Source of the DNA: Paraburkholderia sprentiae WSM5005
Lineage (GTDB): Bacteria; Pseudomonadota; Gammaproteobacteria; Burkholderiales; Burkholderiaceae
Direction of reading: 5' to 3'
Length of the DNA stretch: 64,000 nucleotides
Assembly (NCBI RefSeq): GCF_001865575.2
Contig: NZ_CP017561.2
Location: 1,922,001-1,986,000, forward strand
Below the pieces are notes generated by a model that was not told the origin of the DNA, did no database searches, and was given only the letters and a program-made list of their open reading frames with translations. Below are positions 24,644-34,756 of this stretch, in pieces. The position numbers were made by a program, and so were the translations under genes. Each line of letters begins with the position of its first letter. Positions within the stretch are counted from its first letter, which is position 1.

Positions 24644-27600
24644 GCACGTCGCACGAAGAAGGACGCTTCAATCTGTCAGCGTGGGCGCTGCGTCATCAGG
24701 CGCTGGTCGTATTCCTGATCGCGCTCGCCACTGCGTTCGGCATCCTCGCGTACTCGCGTCTCGCGCAGTCGGAAGACCCGCCCTTCACGTTCCGCGTGAT
24801 GGTGATCCGCACGTACTGGCCTGGCGCCACCGCGCGCCAGGTGCAGGAGCAGCTGACCGATCGCATCGGCCGCAAGTTGCAGGAGACGCCGTACATCGAT
24901 TTCGTGCGCAGCTACTCGCGCCCCGGGGAATCGCTGATCTTCTTCACCATGAAGGATTCGGCGCCGGTGCGCCAGGTGCCCGAGACCTGGTACCAGGTGC
25001 GCAAGAAAGTCGGCGACATCGCAGCGACTTTGCCGCCGGGCATCCAGGGGCCGTTCTTCAACGACGAATTCGGCGACGTCTACACCAACATCTACACGCT
25101 CGAAGGCGACGGCTTTTCCGCCGCGCAACTGCACGATTACGCGGACCAGCTACGCTCGGTGCTGCTGCGCGTGCCGGGCGTCGGCAAGGTCGATTATTTC
25201 GGCGATCCCGATCAGCACATCTACATCGAGATCGCGAACACCCAGTTGACGCGTCTCGGCATCACGCCACAACAGCTCGGACAGGCGATCAACGCGCAGA
25301 ACACGATCGCGCCCGCCGGTACGCTGAGCACCACCGACGACCGCGTGTTCGTGCGTCCGAGCGGCCAGTTCAACGATGTCAATGCACTCGCCGACATGCT
25401 GATCCGCATCAACAACCGCACCTTCCGTCTCGGCGACATCGCGACGATCAGGCGCGGTTACGACGACCCGGTCGTCACGCAGATGCGCTTCGGCGGCAAA
25501 CCCGTGCTCGGCATCGGCGTGACGATGCAGCCGGGCGGCGACGTGATCCGCCTGGGAAAGGCGCTCGATCAGCAGATGACCCAATTGCGCGCCGCGCTGC
25601 CCGTCGGATTGAAGCTCGTCGAAGTATCGAGCATGCCGCATGCGGTCGCGCGCTCGGTCAACGACTTCCTCGAAGCAGTCGCCGAAGCGGTCGGGATCGT
25701 GCTGGTCGTAAGCCTGGTGTCGCTCGGCGTGCGCACCGGCATGGTTGTCGTGATCTCGATTCCGGTCGTGCTCGCGGTCACTGCGCTGTGCATGTACCTG
25801 TTCGATATCGGCCTGCACAAGGTATCGCTCGGCACACTCGTGCTCGCGCTCGGCCTGCTCGTCGACGATGCGATCATCGCGGTCGAAATGATGTCGGTGA
25901 AGCTCGAGCAAGGCTGGAACCGCGCGCGCGCCGCGGCCTTCGCGTACACCAGCACCGCGTTTCCGATGTTGACCGGCACGCTCGTGACCGTGTCGGGCTT
26001 CCTGCCTATCGCGCTCGCGAAATCGAGCACCGGCGAGTACACGCGCTCTATTTTCGAGGTGTCGGCGATCGCGCTAATCGCGTCGTGGCTCGCGGCGGTC
26101 GTGCTGATTCCGCTGCTCGGCTATCACATGCTGCCGGAGCGCAAGCGCCATGCGCACGAGCCCGACGACCACGAGCACGACATCTACGACACGCGCTTTT
26201 ATGCGCGCTTGCGCGGCTGGATCGGCTGGTGCGTCGAGCGGCGTTTCGTCGTGCTCGCGATCACGGTGCTGCTGTTCGGGCTCGCGATGGCCGGCTTCTC
26301 GCTCGTGCCGCAGCAGTTCTTCCCGAGCTCGGACCGGCCGGAGTTGCTGGTCGATGTGCGGCTGCCCGAAGGCGCGTCGTTCGATGCCACGTTGCGCCAG
26401 GCCAAACGCGTCGAACAAGCGCTTCAGGGACGCCCCGAGATCGATCACACGGTCAGCTTCGTCGGCACCGGCGCGCCGCGTTTCTATCTGCCGCTCGATC
26501 AGCAATTGCAGCAGCCGAACTTCGCGCAGTTCGTGATCACCGCGAAGTCGGTCAAGGACCGCGAGAAGCTCGCGCAATGGCTCGAACCGGAATTGCTCAA
26601 CAACTTTCCGGCGATCCGCACGCGCCTGTCGCGCCTCGAGAACGGGCCGCCGGTCGGCTATCCGGTGCAGTTTCGCGTGAGCGGCGACGACATCGCGACC
26701 GTGCGCTCGATCGCCGAACGCGTCGCCGCGACCATGCGCGCCAATCGCGGCACGCGCAACGTGCAGTTCGACTGGGACGAACCCGCCGAGCGCTCGGTGC
26801 GCTTCGAGATCGACCAGAAACGCGCGCGCGAGCTCGGCGTGACTTCCGAAGACGTTTCCAGCTTCCTCGCGATGACGCTGTCCGGCTACACGGTCACGCA
26901 GTATCGCGAGCGCGACAAGCTGATCAGCGTCGATCTGCGCGCGCCGCGCGCCGAACGCGTCGACCCGTCGAAGTTGACCGCGCTCGCGATGCCGACGCCG
27001 AACGGCCCGGTGCCGCTCGGCACGCTGGGGCATCTGCGCAACGACCTCGAATACGGCGTGATCTGGGAACGCGATCGTCAGCCGACCATCACCGTGCAGT
27101 CCGACGTGTCGGCCGGCGCGCAAGGCATCGACGTCACGCACGCGGTGGATCGCGCGCTCGCGCCGATCCGCGCGACGCTGCCGGTCGGCTACCGGATCGA
27201 GATCGGCGGCTCCGTCGAGGAAAGCGCGAAAGGTCAAACCTCGATCAACGCGCAGATTCCGATCATGGTGATCGCGGTGCTCACGCTGCTGATGATCCAG
27301 CTGCAAAGCTTCGCGCGCGTGCTGATGGTCGTGCTGACCGCGCCGCTCGGCCTGATCGGCGTCGTGCTCACCTTGCTTCTGTTCGGCCAGCCGTTCGGCT
27401 TCGTCGCGATGCTCGGCGTGATCGCGATGTTCGGCATCATCATGCGCAACTCGGTGATTCTCGTCGATCAGATCGAGCAGGACATCGCGGCGGGGCACAA
27501 GCGTTTCGATGCGATCGTCGGCGCGACCGTGCGGCGGTTCCGGCCGATCACGCTGACCGCCGCGGCCGCCGTGCTCGCGCTGATCCCGCTGTTGCGCTCG

Positions 27601-27768
27601 AACTTCTTCGGGCCGATGGCGACCGCCCTGATGGGCGGCATCACGAGCGCGACGATCCTCACGCTGTTCTATCTGCCCGCGCTGTACGCCGCATCGTTCC
27701 GGGTGCGCAGCGACGAGCGCGAGCCGCACGCGCCATCTGGTTCGGGCGCCACGCACACGGGTAACTGA
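24640..27768 (+). CDS. RND efflux pump permease (TriC-like HAE1 group)
   Basis: The 1042-residue inner-membrane transporter has the RND plan: helix 1 near residues 20-40, a large periplasmic loop, helices 2-6, a second loop and helices 8-12. The proton-relay pair Asp409-Asp410 in helix 4 (LGLLVDDAIIAVE) is intact, so it should be a working drug/proton antiporter. The N-terminal SEDPPFTFRVMVIRTYWPGATA region resembles the TriC-like branch more than AcrB. Substrates cannot be read from the sequence. Translationally coupled to the adaptor. Confidence 0.92.
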   Translation: MSTSHEEGRFNLSAWALRHQALVVFLIALATAFGILAYSRLAQSEDPPFTFRVMVIRTYWPGATARQVQEQLTDRIGRKLQETPYIDFVRSYSRPGESLIFFTMKDSAPVRQVPETWYQVRKKVGDIAATLPPGIQGPFFNDEFGDVYTNIYTLEGDGFSAAQLHDYADQLRSVLLRVPGVGKVDYFGDPDQHIYIEIANTQLTRLGITPQQLGQAINAQNTIAPAGTLSTTDDRVFVRPSGQFNDVNALADMLIRINNRTFRLGDIATIRRGYDDPVVTQMRFGGKPVLGIGVTMQPGGDVIRLGKALDQQMTQLRAALPVGLKLVEVSSMPHAVARSVNDFLEAVAEAVGIVLVVSLVSLGVRTGMVVVISIPVVLAVTALCMYLFDIGLHKVSLGTLVLALGLLVDDAIIAVEMMSVKLEQGWNRARAAAFAYTSTAFPMLTGTLVTVSGFLPIALAKSSTGEYTRSIFEVSAIALIASWLAAVVLIPLLGYHMLPERKRHAHEPDDHEHDIYDTRFYARLRGWIGWCVERRFVVLAITVLLFGLAMAGFSLVPQQFFPSSDRPELLVDVRLPEGASFDATLRQAKRVEQALQGRPEIDHTVSFVGTGAPRFYLPLDQQLQQPNFAQFVITAKSVKDREKLAQWLEPELLNNFPAIRTRLSRLENGPPVGYPVQFRVSGDDIATVRSIAERVAATMRANRGTRNVQFDWDEPAERSVRFEIDQKRARELGVTSEDVSSFLAMTLSGYTVTQYRERDKLISVDLRAPRAERVDPSKLTALAMPTPNGPVPLGTLGHLRNDLEYGVIWERDRQPTITVQSDVSAGAQGIDVTHAVDRALAPIRATLPVGYRIEIGGSVEESAKGQTSINAQIPIMVIAVLTLLMIQLQSFARVLMVVLTAPLGLIGVVLTLLLFGQPFGFVAMLGVIAMFGIIMRNSVILVDQIEQDIAAGHKRFDAIVGATVRRFRPITLTAAAAVLALIPLLRSNFFGPMATALMGGITSATILTLFYLPALYAASFRVRSDEREPHAPSGSGATHTGN

Positions 27769-27770
27769 GC

Positions 27771-29354
27771 ATGAGCACGAGCATGGCTATTCCCGCCCTA
27801 TCCCGCCACCGCCGCGCGCGCTTCGACGCGCTGGCCCGTACCGCGATTGGCACGAGCATCGCGAGCCTCATCGGCATGCTCGGCGCCTGCTCGTTCGGAC
27901 CGAACGGCGACGCGCCCGCGATGCCGCAGCCCGCGCACTATGGCGCCGAAGCGCTGCCGACGCAAACCGTGCCCGCGCAGGGTGTCACGCAGCACTTCGT
28001 GACCGGCGCGCAACCGGTGCCCGAATGGTGGAAGCTGTACCGCTCGGATGCGCTGAACGCGCTCGTCGACGAAGGCTTGCGCAACAGTCCGACGCTCGCC
28101 GCGACCGACCGCAGTCTCGCCGCCGCGCGCGAGCAATTGCGCGCGCAGGTGGGTAGCTCGCTGCTGCCGACCATCGACGCCGGCGGCCAGGCGACCCGCA
28201 ACCGCGCGCTCGCGATCCCCGAGATCGGAACGAACACGTTCCTGTACAACGTGTTCGTCGGCCAGGTGCAGGCGCACTACACGTTCGATCTGTTCGGCTC
28301 CGCGCGTCTCGCGAACGCGGCACTCGCCGCGCGCGTCAACGTGCAGGTCTATCAGCTCGAGGCGGCGCGGCGCGCGCTCGCCGCCAACATCGTGACCGCG
28401 ACGATCACGAGCGCCGCGCTGCATGCTCAGATCGATACGAGCGAGCGGCTCGTGAGCCTCGCCAACGAACAGGCGCGCGATACCGGGCGGCGCTTCGCGC
28501 TCGGCGCGGTATCGCATGCCGATCTGCTGAACGCGCAGCAAAGCGCGGCGAGCGTGTCGGCGAGTCTCCCGGCGCTCAAGCAACAGTGGCTTACTACCCG
28601 TCACGCGCTCGCGGTGCTGCTCGGCCGCACACCCGATGCCGCGCCGGACGACCTCGATCTCGCGCAGCTGCATGTGCCCGAGCAGGTGCCGGTCGTCGTG
28701 CCGTCGGAGCTGCTGCGCACCCGGCCTGACATCGAGGCCGCCGATGCTGCGCTGAAGGCCGCGGCGACGGATGTCGGCGTCGCGACCGCGCAGATGTTTC
28801 CGAGCCTCTCGCTGTCGGCATCGATGGGACAAGGCGGCTTTAGCTGGCCGGTCGCGATGTCGGGTGCGGGGGCCATCTGGAGCATCGGCGCGTCGCTGTC
28901 GCAACCGCTGTTTCATGGCGGCGCGCTCGTCGCGCAGCGCCGCGCGGCGCAGCACACGTATGAGGCGAGCGTGTCGCAGTACAAGCAGACCGTGCTGGCC
29001 GCGTTCCAGAACGTCGCCGACACGCTCGCCTCGCTCGAGCACGACGCGCAGTCGCTCGATGCGGCGAACGTCGCCGCACGTTCGGCACAAGGCGTGTTCA
29101 ACGACACGTCGGCGCGCTATCGGCTCGGCGCGCTGCCGGTCGCGGCGACGCGTTCGAGCGAGCAGCAATGGCGCAACGCGCAGCTCGATGAGATCCGCTA
29201 TATGAGCGCGCGGCTGACGGATACGGCGGCGTTGTTTCAGGCGATGGGGAATCCGCCGGTTGATCAGGGCGGGACGTCGTCCGCTCCGGCGGCAACTGCT
29301 GCCGCTCCCGCTTCTGCGACTGTCGGTACACGTCACACCACCACATCCAACTGA
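27771..29354 (+). CDS. NodT-family RND outer-membrane channel lipoprotein
   Basis: A 527-residue outer-membrane factor of the TolC/OprM fold. Lipobox LGAC (Cys40) follows a long basic n-region. Two internally similar OEP repeats follow, the second around the SELLRTRPDIEAADAALKAA motif typical of OprM/NodT. The C-terminal ~25 residues are alanine/proline-rich. It completes a tripartite pump with the two preceding genes, only 2 bp after the permease stop. Confidence 0.9.
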   Translation: MSTSMAIPALSRHRRARFDALARTAIGTSIASLIGMLGACSFGPNGDAPAMPQPAHYGAEALPTQTVPAQGVTQHFVTGAQPVPEWWKLYRSDALNALVDEGLRNSPTLAATDRSLAAAREQLRAQVGSSLLPTIDAGGQATRNRALAIPEIGTNTFLYNVFVGQVQAHYTFDLFGSARLANAALAARVNVQVYQLEAARRALAANIVTATITSAALHAQIDTSERLVSLANEQARDTGRRFALGAVSHADLLNAQQSAASVSASLPALKQQWLTTRHALAVLLGRTPDAAPDDLDLAQLHVPEQVPVVVPSELLRTRPDIEAADAALKAAATDVGVATAQMFPSLSLSASMGQGGFSWPVAMSGAGAIWSIGASLSQPLFHGGALVAQRRAAQHTYEASVSQYKQTVLAAFQNVADTLASLEHDAQSLDAANVAARSAQGVFNDTSARYRLGALPVAATRSSEQQWRNAQLDEIRYMSARLTDTAALFQAMGNPPVDQGGTSSAPAATAAAPASATVGTRHTTTSN

Positions 29355-29681
29355 ACGCGGAATCCGTACCGAATGCGTGCACTTATCCCCAGTTCGTGTT
29401 GATGAGCCTGTTGAAAACTGTCTGGAAAACGGGCTAACGCATTGAACGTACTACGATTTGTTTGTACGGTGCGAAATGAACCAGAGACGGTTGGGTGACT
29501 GTGTTTTCGTGTGATAACGCGGTCGGGACGCCTCGGCGTTATGCGCGAGCCAGAACCCCTTCAGACGAGGTGCCTCGCGTCGAGGTGTTTCGCCGTTGAC
29601 ATGACGGTATGCGGCGAGAGCGGGCGGGCTTCCGAATCGCTATGAAAGGATGGCCCACCCCACGCACCCGCCCTCCCCACA
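29355..29681. other. Intergenic region between convergent efflux and PBP1A genes
   Basis: This gap separates convergent genes. I see no convincing coding frame, repeat or clear terminator. It is somewhat less GC-rich in 29380-29500 than the flanks. Confidence 0.45.
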
Positions 29682-32183
29682 TCAAGGCTTGTTCGACTCG
29701 AACAGATCCATAATCTGCTTCTTCTCAGTCGTGGACACGCTCGGCGGCGGCACCACCGGCGGCGTCATGCCCGCCGGCCCGACGCCACCCACCGCATCGC
29801 CCGCCCCGGCCAGCGGATTGCCCGAATCGAGACCGATGCTCGCGACGAAGCCTTGCCCCGGCACCATGTCGGTAAAGAACAGTTCGCCATTCATCACGGT
29901 CACGCCATCGGGCTGCTGCGGCTCGGCCTGCGGCACGCCGCGCAGCGCGCGCTGCATGTACTCGACCCAGATCGGCAGCGCAAGCTGTGCGCCGAATTCG
30001 CGGCTGCCGAGACTCTTGGGCTGGTCGTAGCCCATCCACGCGACCGCCACCAGCGACTGCTGATAGCCGGCGAACCAGCCGTCCTTCGCGTCGTTGGTCG
30101 TACCGGTCTTGCCCTGCAGATCCGAGCGATGCAGCACGTTGGTGCCCGCCCCCGTACCCGCGGTCGCGACCGAATGCAACAGGCTGTTCATGATGTACGC
30201 GTTACGCGGCTCGAGCGTGCGCGGCGCGTCCTGCCCGGCGACGAGCGGCTGCGCACGCGAGATCGCCACGCCGTGCGCGTCGGTCACTTCGTTGATCAAA
30301 TACGGATTGATCCGGTAGCCGCCGTTCGCGAACACCGAATACGCGCCCGCCGACTGCAACGGCGTGACGAGGCCTGCGCCGAGCGCCATCGGCAGATACG
30401 GCGGGGTCTTGTCGGGGTCGAAGCCGAAACGCTGCGTGACGAAGTTTTGCGCGTATTTGGTGCCGATGAACGACAGGATGCGGATCGACACGAGGTTCTT
30501 CGACTTCTGCAGCGCGACGCGCATCGACATCGGACCATCGGGCTGGTCGTCGTCCTTCGGCTCCCACGCGTCGCCGCCCGGCGTGCTCGGCGGGAAGTAC
30601 AGCGGCGCATCGTTGATGATCGTCGCCGGTCCCAGCCCCTTGTCGAGCGCCGCCGAGTAGATGAACGGCTTGAAGCTCGAACCCGGCTGCCGCCAGGCTT
30701 GCGTCACATGGTTGAACTTGTTCTTGTTGAAATCGAAGCCGCCGATCAGCGCGCGGATCGCACCGTCCTGCGGCGTCAGCGACACGAGCGCGCCCTCGAC
30801 CTGCGGCAGCTGCGTAATCTGCCAATTGCCCTTGTCGTCGGTGACGAGGCGCACGATCGAACCCGGCTTGATGCGCAGCGCCGCGTTCGCGCGTGGGCTC
30901 AGCGCGGCGGCGACGAAGCGCAGACCATCGCCCGACACCGTCACCTGCGTGCCGTCGACCAGTTGCGCGACCACCTGCTTCGCGCTCGCGTCCGTCACCA
31001 CGCCGGCGACGATCTCGCCGTTGTCCGGGTGATCGGTGAGCGCGTCGTCGATCGTCTGATCGCGGTCGTCGCCCGCCTCGGGCAACTGCACGAAGCCTTC
31101 CGGTCCGCGATAGCCGTGACGCCGCTCGTAGTCCATCACGCCCTTGCGCACCGCCCGATACGCGGCGTCCTGATCGGCGGAATCGATCGTCGTCGTGACG
31201 TTCAGTCCGCGCGTATAGGTTTCGTCCTTGTACTGCGCGTACATCATCTGCCGCACCATTTCGGCGACGTACTCGGCGTGCACGCTGTACTCGTTGCCCG
31301 CATTCTTCGTGTGAATCTCTTCCTTCACGGCCTCGTCGTATTGCTGTTGCGTGATGTAGTTCAGCTCGAGCATGCGTCGCAGGATGTACTCCTGACGGAT
31401 CTTGGCGCGCTTCGGATTGACGACCGGGTTATACGCGGACGGCGCCTTGGGCAGACCCGCGAGCATCGCGGCCTGGGCCAGCGTGATGTCCTTCAGATCC
31501 TTGCCGAAGTACACGCGCGCGGCCGCAGCGAAGCCGTACGCGCGCTCGCCCAGATAGATCTGGTTCATGTACAGCTCGAGGATCTGATCTTTGGTCAGCG
31601 CGCGCTCGATCTTGTACGCGAGCAGCATTTCGTAGACCTTGCGCGTGTAGGTCTTCTCGCTGGAGAGGAAGAAGTTGCGCGCGACCTGCATCGTGATCGT
31701 GCTCGCGCCCTGCGACGCGCCGCCGTGCAAAAGATCGGCGAAACCGGCGCGCAGAATGCCGACGAAGTCGACCCCGCCGTGTTCGTAGAAGCGGTAGTCC
31801 TCAATCGCCAGCACCGCTTTTTTCATCTGGTCGGGGATATCCTGGAAGCGCACGAGACTGCGGCGCTCCTCGCCGAATTCGCCGATCAGCACGTGATCCG
31901 CGGTATACACACGCAGCGGCACTTTCGGGCGATAGTCGGTGAGCGCGTCGAGCGACGGCAACTGCGGCCCCATCACGACGAGTGCATAGCCGACGATCAG
32001 CGCGCCGACCACGACGGCGGTTGCGATCAGGCCGAAAAACCACAGCACGAGCGACGCGCCGATCGAGCGGTGGCTACGCTCGGCATCGCGCGAAGCGGCG
32101 TTGCGTCCAGGCGTGCGTTGGTGGGAGTCCCGGTCTTCACCAGCCGGAGAGTTCGAGGAATGCGGTCGTTTGATGATTGGCAT
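29682..32183 (-). CDS. Penicillin-binding protein 1A (bifunctional class A)
   Basis: An 833-residue peptidoglycan synthase with one N-terminal membrane anchor (about residues 42-70). The GT51 glycosyltransferase domain has the catalytic glutamate in IEDYRFYEHGG (Glu128) and the GASTITMQ motif. The transpeptidase domain has Ser502-x-x-Lys505 (SSFK), SKN 561-563 and KTG 692-694. An OB-like insert lies between the two. Both activities look intact. The usual neighbours of mrcA in Burkholderia (pilMNOPQ, lysA) are absent, so this may be a second PBP1A copy. No clear ribosome binding site precedes the chosen ATG. Confidence 0.92.
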   Translation of the reverse strand: MPIIKRPHSSNSPAGEDRDSHQRTPGRNAASRDAERSHRSIGASLVLWFFGLIATAVVVGALIVGYALVVMGPQLPSLDALTDYRPKVPLRVYTADHVLIGEFGEERRSLVRFQDIPDQMKKAVLAIEDYRFYEHGGVDFVGILRAGFADLLHGGASQGASTITMQVARNFFLSSEKTYTRKVYEMLLAYKIERALTKDQILELYMNQIYLGERAYGFAAAARVYFGKDLKDITLAQAAMLAGLPKAPSAYNPVVNPKRAKIRQEYILRRMLELNYITQQQYDEAVKEEIHTKNAGNEYSVHAEYVAEMVRQMMYAQYKDETYTRGLNVTTTIDSADQDAAYRAVRKGVMDYERRHGYRGPEGFVQLPEAGDDRDQTIDDALTDHPDNGEIVAGVVTDASAKQVVAQLVDGTQVTVSGDGLRFVAAALSPRANAALRIKPGSIVRLVTDDKGNWQITQLPQVEGALVSLTPQDGAIRALIGGFDFNKNKFNHVTQAWRQPGSSFKPFIYSAALDKGLGPATIINDAPLYFPPSTPGGDAWEPKDDDQPDGPMSMRVALQKSKNLVSIRILSFIGTKYAQNFVTQRFGFDPDKTPPYLPMALGAGLVTPLQSAGAYSVFANGGYRINPYLINEVTDAHGVAISRAQPLVAGQDAPRTLEPRNAYIMNSLLHSVATAGTGAGTNVLHRSDLQGKTGTTNDAKDGWFAGYQQSLVAVAWMGYDQPKSLGSREFGAQLALPIWVEYMQRALRGVPQAEPQQPDGVTVMNGELFFTDMVPGQGFVASIGLDSGNPLAGAGDAVGGVGPAGMTPPVVPPPSVSTTEKKQIMDLFESNKP

Positions 32184-32702
32184 GACTGGAATAAAGGGCC
32201 CGCAACTGCGCGCCTGTCCGCACGCGCTCACGGCGCGCGCGTGGGTCGTGTTCGACAACCTGGCCGGGACGTACATCACCCCGCGGACCTTGCCCCCGGC
32301 CGGCCGCACGGCACGCCTCGGACCCTGTCCGGCGCAACGTTTAACAGCGCATTTTAAAGAAATCGGCAGCGGTCCAACGCAGTTTTTTTGTAAGAATTCC
32401 CTTCGTGGACCGCCTTTTCGCGGTGAGATTTGTCATTTCGCGCAGCGTGCGATGCGGCGTGCGCGCGAAGCGCCGCTTATGCTGGGTTATCAACACTTTC
32501 TGTTGAAAGGGCTGTGGACAAACCGCCCGCAAACGCTACAACTCATTGATGTGACGGGATTTTCGCATCGCGCTTGTTCCGTGGCGGCGCAACTCGTCAT
32601 ATGATGAACCCCGCGCGCGTCCTTTGCGCGCGACGGGGACCCAACGGCGGGTTCCAACGGCAGCGCCGACGACGGGTTCGGACACCGTCGCCGCAGGCGC
32701 GC

Positions 32703-32744
32703 GCAGACCCGCCCATGCCAACGTGCAGACCCGCCCATGCCAAC
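32703..32744 (+). repeat. Tandem 20-bp direct repeat upstream of the RHH-like gene
   Basis: GCAGACCCGCCCATGCCAAC occurs at 32703-32722 and again, without change, at 32725-32744 (22-bp period). It ends 17 bp before the ATG at 32762. It could be a protein-binding iteron pair in the leader or a recent slippage duplication. Confidence 0.7.
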
Positions 32745-32761
32745 AAGACTGCGAGTCGATC

Positions 32762-33451
32762 ATGTCCAAGCCCAGCGAGCGCATCGTCGTATTCGTCACG
32801 ACCGCGCAAAAACGTGCGATCACTGCGACTGCGGAGGATTTGGGCATCAGCGTGAGCGAACTGATGCGGCGTGCGGTGCTGAGCTTCGGCGCGACCAGCG
32901 AGCAGGTCAAGGCCGCGAGCATCGTCGACCGGTTGCGCGCGCCGCGTGCACCCGATGCGCTGAACGCGGCGCTGCAGCGCGTCGCGCGCGGTACACGCCA
33001 CGCGCGTGCCGCGCTGCCGGTGTCGCTGCAAGCGCAGATGACGGACGGTGCGGCTGCGTCCGGCCACGCCGCCGCGGCGAACGCGGCTGCCGGCGCGGCA
33101 GATAGCGTGGGTTCGCCCACCATCCAGCAGGCCGCTCACCCCGCTCACGCAACCGATCCAGTCGTTTCGCCCGCGCCGCTGCTTCCGCCGGGCATCGCCG
33201 CCGCGCTCGCCGCCGAGCAGGACGAACAGGCCGAGGCCACCGCCGAAGCCGTCGCGCGCCTGACGGCAGCGCGAGCCGCCGACAACGCGGCAGACGCCGC
33301 AGCTGACGCGATCGTCGATGCAGCCTCGAAACGACTGTCCGGCGCGTCGGCGCGTCTGCGCAACTCACTCAAGCGCCCCCTGATCGATCAGGCTCCCGAC
33401 GACGACGAACCGCACAGCGACCCGCACGCCGAAGGCGGCCGCTTCGCGTGA
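32762..33451 (+). CDS. Ribbon-helix-helix-like protein with Ala-rich tail
   Basis: A 229-residue protein. Residues 7-45 (ERIVVFVTTAQKRAITATA, then ISVSELMRRAVLSFG) fit a beta strand followed by two helices, as in CopG/Arc-type DNA-binding proteins. The rest is alanine-rich low-complexity helix with an acidic, histidine-containing C-terminus. Such tails occur in DNA-bridging proteins. No partner toxin gene is adjacent. The assignment is by texture only. The tandem repeat just upstream may be its own operator. Confidence 0.6.
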   Translation: MSKPSERIVVFVTTAQKRAITATAEDLGISVSELMRRAVLSFGATSEQVKAASIVDRLRAPRAPDALNAALQRVARGTRHARAALPVSLQAQMTDGAAASGHAAAANAAAGAADSVGSPTIQQAAHPAHATDPVVSPAPLLPPGIAAALAAEQDEQAEATAEAVARLTAARAADNAADAAADAIVDAASKRLSGASARLRNSLKRPLIDQAPDDDEPHSDPHAEGGRFA

Positions 33452-33910
33452 GGAAAAACGTCACGGAAAATTACCGCGCAGCGAGCCGCGATCACCGCAT
33501 TTGCGCGAGCGGGCGCTGATGCGCAACGAGGTCCCCGTTTCATATCGTTACATCAGTGACACGCAGATGAATGGGCGCCGGAAAATGCCCGCTCACAGGC
33601 GCGTACAGCGGCTTTCACAACATCCCGCGAGCCTTCGGGTGGCCGCATCGTTTAAGCCATCTTTAAGACAGCCGATGGTGTAATATCCGCCGTCAAGTCC
33701 ATGCCCGTCGCGGCTCCGCACATCCTGGCAAACATCAACCCGACATCGCGCCCAACAAAAACGGACCGCGCTATTGCAATTGGCAAGTGCGCCCCGAACT
33801 CCGGTCCCAACGTTGCGCAGTATCACGCGCGGCGGCGTAAAGTAGCAGTAGTTCAAGGCAGTCAGGCGCGCACGCATCGCCGGCGCCCCTTTCATTCTCT
33901 GGAGGTTTTC
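33452..33910. other. Long pspA upstream region
   Basis: This gap holds a direct repeat of TTTAAG at 33651-33656 and 33662-33667 (11-bp period) with a -10-like TAATAT at 33681. An in-frame extension of the pspA frame back to 33701 looks non-coding. I see no proper sigma54 (GG-N10-GC) promoter of the kind that drives enterobacterial pspA. No small gene is convincing. Confidence 0.45.
33651..33686 (+). promoter_or_regulatory. Candidate OmpR/PhoP-type direct-repeat promoter
   Basis: Two TTTAAG hexamers with an 11-bp period are followed after 13 bp by TAATAT. Response regulators of the OmpR/PhoP class bind such repeats about 12 bp upstream of the -10 box. The transcript would have a ~220-nt leader before pspA. 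Confidence 0.4.
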
Positions 33911-34591
33911 ATGTCGCTTTTTGACAGCATTTCGCGCACGCTCAAAGGTCTTCTGAACGATGCGGCCGACTCGGTGCAGGATCCGTCGCGCGACTCGCGC
34001 CAGATCGTGCGCGAACTCGACGACAGCATCGGCAAGGCCGAGAATTCGCTGATCGAGATTCAGGCGCAGGTCGCCACTCAGCAAAGCAAGCGCGATGTTG
34101 CCGCGGACAAGGCGAAGAAGTACGAAGACGGTGCCCGCCGCGCGCTGCAGTCCGGCGACGAAGCGCTCGCGCGCGAAGCGCTCGGCGCACAGGCCACCGC
34201 CGAAGCCGAACGCGATGCGCTGACGAAGGAACTGACTTCGCTGGAGCCGTCGGTCGCGCAACTGAAGAGCCAGATCGAGGACATGCGCACGCGCCGCAAC
34301 GACCTGAACGCGCGCTCGAACATCCTGCAGGCCAAGCAGCAGATCGCGCAGGCGAAAGATACCGCGGCCACGGCGCTCGGTGGCATCGGCGGCAAGAACC
34401 TGTCCGAGGATTTCCAGAAGCTCGAAGACAAGGTCGCGCTGTCGAATGCGCGTTCCGACGCACGCCTGAACTCCGCCGACGAGAAAAGCGGCAAGGCGCT
34501 CGACGACAAGCTCGCGGATCTGAACCGCGGCCCGTCCGTCGACGACCGGCTCGAAGCGTTGAAAAAGCAACTCAATGCGCCGGCGCAGTAA
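33911..34591 (+). CDS. pspA: PspA/IM30-family membrane-stress protein
   Basis: The 226-residue product is almost entirely coiled coil, with the N-terminal amphipathic helix (MSLFDSISRTLKGLLND) that binds stressed membranes and a typical ELDDSIGKAENSLIEIQ region. The family assembles into ESCRT-III-like rods and rings that protect inner-membrane integrity. GGAGG six bases before the ATG supports the start. No pspBC or pspF genes accompany it; instead a TPR membrane protein gene follows 165 bp later, in the same direction. Confidence 0.85.
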   Translation: MSLFDSISRTLKGLLNDAADSVQDPSRDSRQIVRELDDSIGKAENSLIEIQAQVATQQSKRDVAADKAKKYEDGARRALQSGDEALAREALGAQATAEAERDALTKELTSLEPSVAQLKSQIEDMRTRRNDLNARSNILQAKQQIAQAKDTAATALGGIGGKNLSEDFQKLEDKVALSNARSDARLNSADEKSGKALDDKLADLNRGPSVDDRLEALKKQLNAPAQ

Positions 34592-34756
34592 ATGCCCGAT
34601 GCGTGTACCGCCTCGCAGTGCGTACGCGCAGCAATGAGAGCAGCAAGAGCAGTACATGCCGGTGCGCTCGCCTTTTGAATGCGCCGGCATACCGGCCGCC
34701 ACTGGCGGCCACCGCAATCGACTGATGGAGACGGGCGCGCCGCGCCCGGTCTGCAA

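Noticed and set aside
24681..27764. Second long plus-strand frame inside the RND gene
   Set aside because: Shifted-frame shadow of the permease; its product is dominated by Arg and Ala and has no membrane helices.
24124..27768. A very long frame fused upstream of the RND permease
   Set aside because: The upstream part is an out-of-frame reading of the adaptor gene; the true start is the ATG at 24640 that overlaps the adaptor stop.
29853..32357. 834-codon frame opposite PBP1A
   Set aside because: Antisense shadow with arginine/histidine-rich product; PBP1A on the other strand has all catalytic motifs.
33452..33910. Sigma54 promoter for pspA
   Set aside because: No GG-N10-GC element with the right flanks was found; TGGCAAG at about 33780 lacks the second half.
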